Source of the DNA: Bathymodiolus brooksi
Lineage: Eukaryota > Mollusca > Bivalvia > Mytilida > Modiolidae
Assembly (NCBI GenBank): GCA_963680875.1
Contig: OY804585.1
Span: 48,965,085 to 49,029,084 of the forward strand
Reading direction: 5' to 3'
Length of the DNA: 64,000 bases
The translations under genes and the position numbers were made by a program. The notes below the pieces were generated by a model. That model was given only the letters and a program-made list of their open reading frames with translations. It searched no databases and was not told where the DNA came from. Of the stretch, positions 57,672 through 64,000 are shown piece after piece. The stretch's first letter is position 1. Each line of letters begins with the position of its first letter.

Positions 57672-58655
57672 GTGGAATTAACTAATACTGTAAGTTGTTT
57701 ACTTAAAACATCAATAGCATCAAGAACCCGTACACAATATGAATGCGGTTATTCCGCCTATGTCACCTTTCTAAGCATGACTGGAGTACTTTGGACAAAT
57801 TCATATATGCCTCCGTTAACTGAGGAATCACTTATTCATTTTGCTACACATTGCTTCAAAAACTTACATTTGAAATGTTCTACTATTAAAATGTACATTT
57901 GTGGAATACGGTATAAATATCTAGAGTCCGGGACAAATTCTGTATTTAGCAATGCATCTGACAAACTTTATCGGCTTGATGCCCTATATAGAGGAATTAA
58001 GAAAAATGAGTCACATTCAACCAAACCTAGACTACCGATTACTTTCGGTTTACTGCGGGATATTTGTCATCTTTTGAGACAAATGTATTTCACACCGTAT
58101 ACCGATATACTTTTAGAAGCAACATGTGTTATGGCGTATTTCGGCTTTCTACGTTGCGGTGAATTCACCATATTACATTCTTTCGACCCAGAATGCAATG
58201 TATGTATGGAAGATGTGCATTTCCATAATGACAGAGTGACTTTACATCTGAAAGCTTCTAAAACAGACCCTTTTCGTGAGGGTGTCGATATTCATTTATT
58301 TTCGTCAGGGGCTTCAGTTTGTCCCGTCATTTCTTTGGAACGATATGTTGAATTTCGAAATAAAACATTTGAAAGGAATAATGATAAAGAACCATTCTTT
58401 GTAATGGAGAACGGGAAGGCGTTAACGAGACATTATTTCATTTATTCACTAAAACGGATACTCACATCATTAGGATACAATTCTGACTTGCATAACGGTC
58501 ACAGCTTCAGAATTGGGGCGAGTAGAACTGCAGGGTCAAAAATTGAAGACCATCTTATTCAGACTCTCGGACGTTGGAGTTCACTATGCTATACCCGTTA
58601 TATTAGAACTTCTATGTCGACAATCAAGCAGGCCCAAAAAGCGTTACTCGATTGA
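57672..58655 (+). CDS. tyrosine recombinase of the YR retrotransposon
   Basis: 327 residues. An N-terminal SAM-like core-binding part is followed by the catalytic domain: R in FGFLRCGEF, H-x-x-R in NGHSFRIGASR, then LGRWSS, and nucleophile Y in YTRYIRTS. It would integrate the circular cDNA by strand exchange without target duplication. The ORF looks intact. Confidence 0.9.
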   Translation: MELTNTVSCLLKTSIASRTRTQYECGYSAYVTFLSMTGVLWTNSYMPPLTEESLIHFATHCFKNLHLKCSTIKMYICGIRYKYLESGTNSVFSNASDKLYRLDALYRGIKKNESHSTKPRLPITFGLLRDICHLLRQMYFTPYTDILLEATCVMAYFGFLRCGEFTILHSFDPECNVCMEDVHFHNDRVTLHLKASKTDPFREGVDIHLFSSGASVCPVISLERYVEFRNKTFERNNDKEPFFVMENGKALTRHYFIYSLKRILTSLGYNSDLHNGHSFRIGASRTAGSKIEDHLIQTLGRWSSLCYTRYIRTSMSTIKQAQKALLD

Positions 58656-59529
58656 ATGGTTCAGTGCTAACACAGTGTTTTGGGGCATAATAAAATTCGG
58701 GTGTTAGTGTTATCGTTGTGCATTTCGTTAGTGTCGGGGCATACTAATCCTCGTATATTGTTATCCATAATTCACACAATTTCTTACTTACGTAGAGTTC
58801 ACACTTGATGAGTGAGATTTCATCAACTCAATTGTGTTTTTCATTTGTTCAAGTGATCCAAATGTAATGTATTGATCAATATTTTGTTTAATTGTCACTA
58901 ACATCCAATCAGCTCACACTGTGCGGGGGGGCATACTAATCCCCGTCATCAGATATAGAAAGAGTACACAATTGTATATTTTTATTTTGTGTGTTTTGTT
59001 TTTATTATTCATCAATGGCTACTAAACTGTTTATGGATAGTGACATAACTTTACACTCGTATTAATTATATGTGTTTTAATTTCAACACAGCTGGGAGCA
59101 ATAAATAACAAGAACATTGGACGATAGTAAGACATGGATGTTTGAATTAATTAAATTCGTGTTTATAGAACGATAACACATGATGAGAGAAATGGGTATT
59201 AAATTTCATGCATCATAAAGTGCAATTAGAAACACTCTCGCTGCTGATTTATATTGTTACTGTTATCAAATGAATGTAAACTCTTGTACTAATCAGTGAT
59301 AAACTAGTTCATTTAGAAGCTGATGGTAAATACGTTTATATTTACAGCTAATCGTCAGAGTACTTTATAGGTTACTTCGACACTTCATGATGCTTTGCTA
59401 AATGTCATTTAAAATGTATAATGAGTTAATGAAGTTATATATTGCATGCCTTTCGTAATTCTCTTTACATAACGCGTATCTTCATTTGGGGTTCAGTTGT
59501 CTCCTATAGTCATTAGTCATCAACTGATT
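58656..59529 (+). other. 3' untranslated part of the YR element
   Basis: AT-rich and non-coding. It contains two similar GGGGCATACTAATCC segments (58,737 and 58,926). Confidence 0.6.
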
Positions 59530-60263
59530 TGGCATTTTTTCGTTGATTTTAACTCAAATTCCCCAAATTCGATGAGTAAGTTATTGATGACTTAGTTGCT
59601 TGTCGCAGTAAATGACACTTTTGGCACGAGTCTTGGTTAGCATACAGACAAGACACCTGTCAAAGGTTTCACGACCCTAGCTAATAACTGATCACTGTCC
59701 TAAGTCAGTCTGCCGTCAGTCCATGCATGGACTTTCACCACTGACGTTTATGGTCTACATGCTTGTAGTCATAAATAGGGCCAGGGTTCATAAGTCAGTT
59801 CAAGCATGAACTCATTAGTTAGGGGGAGATTCAACAACATGTAGTTCAAGCATGAACTCGGGTGTTTGATTGATATAATTCCCAAGCTTGGAAATTAATC
59901 AATCGTACTGTCCTAAGTCAGTCTGACGTCAGTCCATGCATGGACTTTCACCACTGACGTTTATGGTCTACATGCTTGTAGTCATAAATAGCGCCAGGGT
60001 TCATCAGTCAGTTCAAGCATGAACTCATTAGTTAGGGGGAGATTCAACAACATGTAGTTCAAGCATGAACTCGGGTGTTTGATTGATATAATTCCCAAGC
60101 TTGGAAATTAATCAATCGTTATGCGATCAAAAACTGTGACAACAACCGAGACAGCTATACCCCAAATGATGTTTATTTTATTATTATGTTTTGATATGTA
60201 TTATGTATGTAGTTTCTTTCTTATATCATAATAAACATATATCTCTGTTTTGTTGTGTATAAA
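59530..60263 (+). repeat. split direct repeat B1 with internal 213-bp tandem duplication
   Basis: Starts TGGCATTTTTTCGTTG. Holds two 213-bp units (59,694-59,906 and 59,907-60,119), each with the perfect palindrome AGTCCATGCATGGACT and two copies of GTTCAAGCATGAAC. Ends GTTGTGTATAAA, directly joined to A2. Confidence 0.9.
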
Positions 60264-60519
60264 GGGTTATTTATATAAGTTTACTTAAATAAATTGGTTT
60301 TATACACACAAAGCGCTCTATCAAACCGTAGGGCGCCTCTTGTATGAAATAGATGCAACGTAATAGGTTTACTTAGATGAATTGGTTTTATACACACAAA
60401 GCACTCTATCAAACCTTAGGGCGCCTCGTGTATGAAATAGATGCAGCGTAAGCACGTGATTATGTGTCATTATATTTTGCTATGGAAGTCGCCATGTTGA
60501 TACATTTGCATCAGACTAA
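60264..60519 (+). repeat. split direct repeat A2
   Basis: Copy of A1. A 76-bp unique spacer beginning CCACCACCTTCCCCACCACC separates it from B2. Confidence 0.9.
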
Positions 60520-60595
60520 CCACCACCTTCCCCACCACCACCATCAAATGTTAATTTGTTGTCTTGGTTTATAATAACAGAATAATATTTGTATG

Positions 60596-61329
60596 TGGCA
60601 TTTTTTCGTTGATTTTAACTCAAATTCCCCAAATTCGATGGGTAAGTTATTGATGACTTAGTTGCTTGTCGCAGTAAATGACACTTTTGGCACGAGTCTT
60701 GGTTAGCATACAGACAAGACACCTGTCAAAGATTTCACGACCCTAGCTAATAACTGATCACTGTCCTAAGTCAGTCTGCCGTCAGTCCATGCATGGACTT
60801 TCACCACTGACGTTTATGGTCTACATGCTTGTAGTCATAAATAGGGCCAGGGTTCATCATTCAGTTCAAGCATGAACTCATTAGTTAGGGGGAGATTCAA
60901 CAACATGTAGTTCAAGCATGAACTCGGGTGTTTGATTGATATAATTCCCAAGCTTGGAAATTAATCAATCGTACTGTCCTAAGTCAGTCTGCCGTCAGTC
61001 CATGCATGGACTTTCACCACTGACGTTTATGGTCTACATGCTTGTAGTCATAAATAGGGCCAGGGTTCATCATTCAGTTCAAGCATGAACTCATTAGTTA
61101 GGGGGAGATTCAACAATATGTAGTTCAAGCATGAACTCGGGTGTTTGATTGATATAATTCCCAAGCTTGGAAATTAATCAATCGTTATGCGATCAAAAAC
61201 TGTGACAACAACCGAGACAGCTATACCCCAAATGATGTTTATTTTATTATTATGTTTTGATATGTATTATGTATGTAGTTTCTTTCTTATATCATAATAA
61301 ACATATATCTCTGTTTTGTTGTGTATAAA
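60596..61329 (+). repeat. split direct repeat B2 (3' end of the element)
   Basis: Same length as B1, with the same two 213-bp units (60,760-61,185). It is followed at once by the resumed non-LTR element. Confidence 0.9.
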
Positions 61330-62550
61330 AGATGACATGTGTAATCAATTTATCAAAACATTTCTCGAATTGGTAAGGAAGTGTATTCCAACTAAGACAG
61401 TTACTGTTAGATATAATGACAGACCGTGGTTCACCAGTGAAATCCGGAAAGAAATACGTATCAGGGACCGACTATGCAAAGTAATGTTAACCAATCATAG
61501 AAACTCGGATATTGTAAATATAAAAAACAGAGAAACAGGGTTAATAATTTAAAGAAAATCGCAAAAGAAAATTTTGAAACCAACTTAGATAACTTTTTCT
61601 TGAAAATGCATCAAATAATAAAACTTATTGGAAAACTATGAAAATGCTTTTAAAGTCAAATAAGGGATCTGGTAATTTCCCCCTCTTAAAAACATAATTA
61701 ATGATCAAATTTTAGAAAAGTTTGCTTATGATGACGAGGGAAAATGTGATTTGCTAAACCAGTACTTTAGTTTTATATCCAAACTGGATGAAGCAAATGC
61801 GCCCCTCCCCGATATAGAATTGAAATCAAATAATAATATAACTCATCTTAGTGTAAGTGTCGAAGACATTTCTGACATAATTCAAATTCTTCATCCAAAT
61901 AAGGCATCGGGACCGGATGTCATCAGCCACAAATTGTTAAAACTATGTCCAAATGAAATAGCATTGCCTTTGCAAATAATATTCGACAAACCTCTCCAAC
62001 AAAGTAAATATCCGACGAACTGGAAACTAGCTCATGCTATTGCAGTATTTAAAAAGGGGATTTTTCATTGCCGTCTAATTACAGACCTATATTACTTATA
62101 AGCTGCGTTCGGAAAATAATGGAGAGAGTTATATACAAACATGTTTATAACTATCTCCACCAAAATAGACCTATATATGAATATCAATCCGGGTTTTTCT
62201 TCCCAGGGCATTCAACAGTACATCAGTTATTAGAAATGTATAATAGCATGTTAAATTCATTGGAGAATAAGGAAGCAAATTGCTTTGTATTTTGTGACTT
62301 TTCTAAAGAACTTGATAAAGTTTGGCACCGAGGTCTTTTACATCAAATGAAAGCATATGGGAAAACTGGAAACTTAATTGATTGGCTTAGTAGTTATATA
62401 AAAGGTAGACGGCCAAAAGTTGTTATTAAAAATAATTATTCAGCATATTGTGAAAGTCCTTGGTCCTCTCTTATTTATTATCTATTTAATGAAAGACTTG
62501 TAGCAAGGGACGGACGGACGGGATTACGAAATCACTTCATGTCTAATTAA
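61330..62550 (+). pseudogene. non-LTR retrotransposon, 3' fragment (reverse transcriptase part)
   Basis: Continues the frame of 54,985. Contains RYNDRPWFTSEIRKEIRIRD (the linker before RT), NKASGPDVISHKLLK, then after a frame change NYRPILLISCVRKIMERVIY, FFPGHSTVHQLLEMYN, and FCDFSKELDKVWHRGLLHQM (first catalytic D block, mutated). The YADD motif is missing because the homology stops near 62,480. Several stops and shifts are present. It resembles CR1/Jockey-like RTs; I do not assign a clade. Confidence 0.8.
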
Positions 62551-63168
62551 TTACTAGTATAATTTACGCAGAGATATAGATGAAACAAACATTTAAGTGG
62601 ATAATACGGCCACAGTTAAAATAACAAAGACTGGATCTGACAAGACGAACAGACCACCAGTAATCGTTTGGGCAAGCCTGTGCCTCACTGGTACCAATGA
62701 ATGCTACTAACCTCCACGTCACCTTAGTAGAGAGTTAAAGAAGGTCATAAACCCCGATACGAAGCACACATTTACAACCTACTCCCTGGCTTTTTCAAAG
62801 GAGTCCAACCTAAGTTCCAAACTGGTACCAGTTCAGGAACTGGCCTCTCCGGTAAACGTGAGAATGCCAATTGACTAAATTATATATACACCTTACCTAC
62901 TTGTGGTACCGCAAGAAAGTATACCAAAATATGAGCTCACGTACAATTGTAGGATTATGACCAACAGTCGTCTTGTCAGATCCCGCCAGATGAGTGGGTT
63001 TAAACCCGCTCACCGCCAAGCGACCCCCCCCCCCCCCCCACCACATACTTCTGAAATGGACAAGGAAAAAACGTCCAAGTTCTGTTACTGAAGTGGGAAA
63101 ACTCTCGGACCGTTGGAGGATAAGAAACTTTCTAGAGCCCCTTGTATTGTGTTCAAGTACACATTGAT
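62551..63168. other. no gene recognised
   Basis: Contains a poly-C run at 63,025-63,039. The short ORFs here are not convincing. Confidence 0.45.
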
Positions 63169-63690
63169 TCAAATATCAGATAGGTGTGTCCCATCATTTC
63201 TAAAAAGATTAATATCCCTGGCTCTTATATTATTATGCTTTATGACGTATCCTCCAACACCCAAGACGATATTTTTGACTGCAAGGTTTACTCGTTTTCG
63301 AGTTTTTTCCATTGCTTTACCGTCCCTGGCGGTATGCCAGTACCTCCTTTGCAACAATTCACTCCATACAATTTTAACGTCTGGCAACAGAACACGGAGG
63401 CGCAACAGATCACACTCTATGTCATGAACAAGTTCAAACCCTTTTGTACTACCTAGATCATTTGATCCTACTTGTATAAGTATCATTCCCGGGGATGGAT
63501 GCCTGTCTAGATAACTACCTACAGCAGGGGTAAATTGCTTCCATGTCACCCCCCTCTGACCAAACCAAGAAATGCGACAGCCTGAAGTCTGTAGGCCAAG
63601 GTCCATCCCCCCTGGCCTGGAAAAGACGCTTCTTCTAGCCCAGTACACAATGGACGATCCAATAAACCAAATACGACACCCACCTACAAG
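63169..63690 (-). CDS. SGNH/GDSL-type hydrolase domain linked to a tyrosine recombinase
   Basis: The minus-strand frame ends at TGA 63,169-63,171. SGNH blocks: IWFIGSSIV (nucleophile Ser block), LIQVGSNDLG (block III, G-x-N-D) and DGTHLSDI (block V, D-x-x-H). The open frame reaches back to about 63,690, just after a TTGTAG that could be a splice acceptor. SGNH domains are known beside recombinases in some YR retroelements. No transmembrane segment is seen. Confidence 0.7.
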   Translation of the reverse strand, partial: LVGGCRIWFIGSSIVYWARRSVFSRPGGMDLGLQTSGCRISWFGQRGVTWKQFTPAVGSYLDRHPSPGMILIQVGSNDLGSTKGFELVHDIECDLLRLRVLLPDVKIVWSELLQRRYWHTARDGKAMEKTRKRVNLAVKNIVLGVGGYVIKHNNIRARDINLFRNDGTHLSDI

Positions 63691-63711
63691 TAATAACCAA
63701 CATTTCTTAAA

Positions 63712-64000
63712 TTAAAAACGAATATAGTTTCTGAATGCACCCGATGACCAGCGACCCCACTTCTTGACTACCTCGTCGCTTATTCCCATAAGCGAGGCCT
63801 CCGTGGCCGCGCCTATTCGAAAGGAATGAGACCTTATATGATCTGGAATTTTACAAAACGAAAGCGCCATTTGCAACACAGAACAAAATTGGTAGCGACT
63901 TAAGAAAGATCCATCAAAATGAATGTATAACGGAGAATTTAATGATCTATGACGGATATTTAAATATGTTTGTAACAAACGAACAGGGCATATCGAACGG
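63712..64000 (-). CDS. tyrosine recombinase C-terminal part, running off the window
   Basis: The minus-strand frame is open to the window end. Motifs: PDHIRSHSFRIGAATE (H-x-x-R), VVKKWGRWSS and FRNYIRF (candidate nucleophile Y). It stops shortly before the SGNH frame, about 20-60 bp away in another frame, so the two were probably one gene or a spliced pair. It differs clearly in sequence from the recombinase at 57,672, so it belongs to a second element. Confidence 0.75.
   Translation of the reverse strand, partial: RSICPVRLLQTYLNIRHRSLNSPLYIHFDGSFLSRYQFCSVLQMALSFCKIPDHIRSHSFRIGAATEASLMGISDEVVKKWGRWSSGAFRNYIRF

Overview
The window is eukaryotic, AT-rich, and most likely from a bivalve mollusc. 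The grounds are a spliced fibrinogen-related (FReD) gene with bivalve-style exon layout, two tRNA-related SINE families whose tails resemble common bivalve repeats, many palindromic MITE-like hairpins, and a dense load of nested transposons. No prokaryotic operons, canonical tRNA or rRNA genes, or CRISPR arrays are visible. The species is not determined.

Layout. 1-2440: the edge of a 66-bp minisatellite. 2.9-4.9 kb: relics of hAT-like, FLYWCH/MULE and Crypton-like (DUF3504) genes. 7,899-21,380: a 13.5-kb Polinton/Maverick (adintovirus-like) element with 3.3- and 4.2-kb terminal inverted repeats (TIRs), inserted into a SINE with a 9-bp target duplication. Its core carries ATPase, integrase, two capsid-type proteins, protease and small accessory genes, all on the + strand, but no DNA polymerase B. 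Most of these genes are broken. 21.6-25.2 kb: a dispersed repeat holding a TTAA-flanked element and a foldback MITE. 25.95-27.12 kb: an internally deleted TIR element with a KRBA2/Ginger-like ORF. 27.6 kb: a piggyBac transposase scrap.

30.3-53.5 kb, minus strand: seven exons of one FReD protein gene. Three exactly 120-bp cysteine-rich exons are followed by four exons giving a complete fibrinogen C-terminal domain. Its introns hold three separate minisatellites (48 bp, 39 bp and a 7.1-kb array of 46-bp units), several SINEs, MITEs, a Tc1/mariner relic and a Mutator-like fragment.

54.5-62.6 kb: a degraded non-LTR retrotransposon cut by a 6.3-kb tyrosine-recombinase retrotransposon (gag, RT, YR) with split direct repeats A1 - genes - B1 A2 B2. 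The insertion left no target duplication. 63.2 kb to the window end, minus strand: a second tyrosine recombinase linked to an SGNH hydrolase.

The best candidate for an unusual system is the Polinton-like element. It has an integration and virion module without its own polymerase, giant tandem-repeat TIRs of unequal copy number, CRE/ETS-rich inward-facing segments, and a 9-bp rather than the usual 6-bp target duplication.
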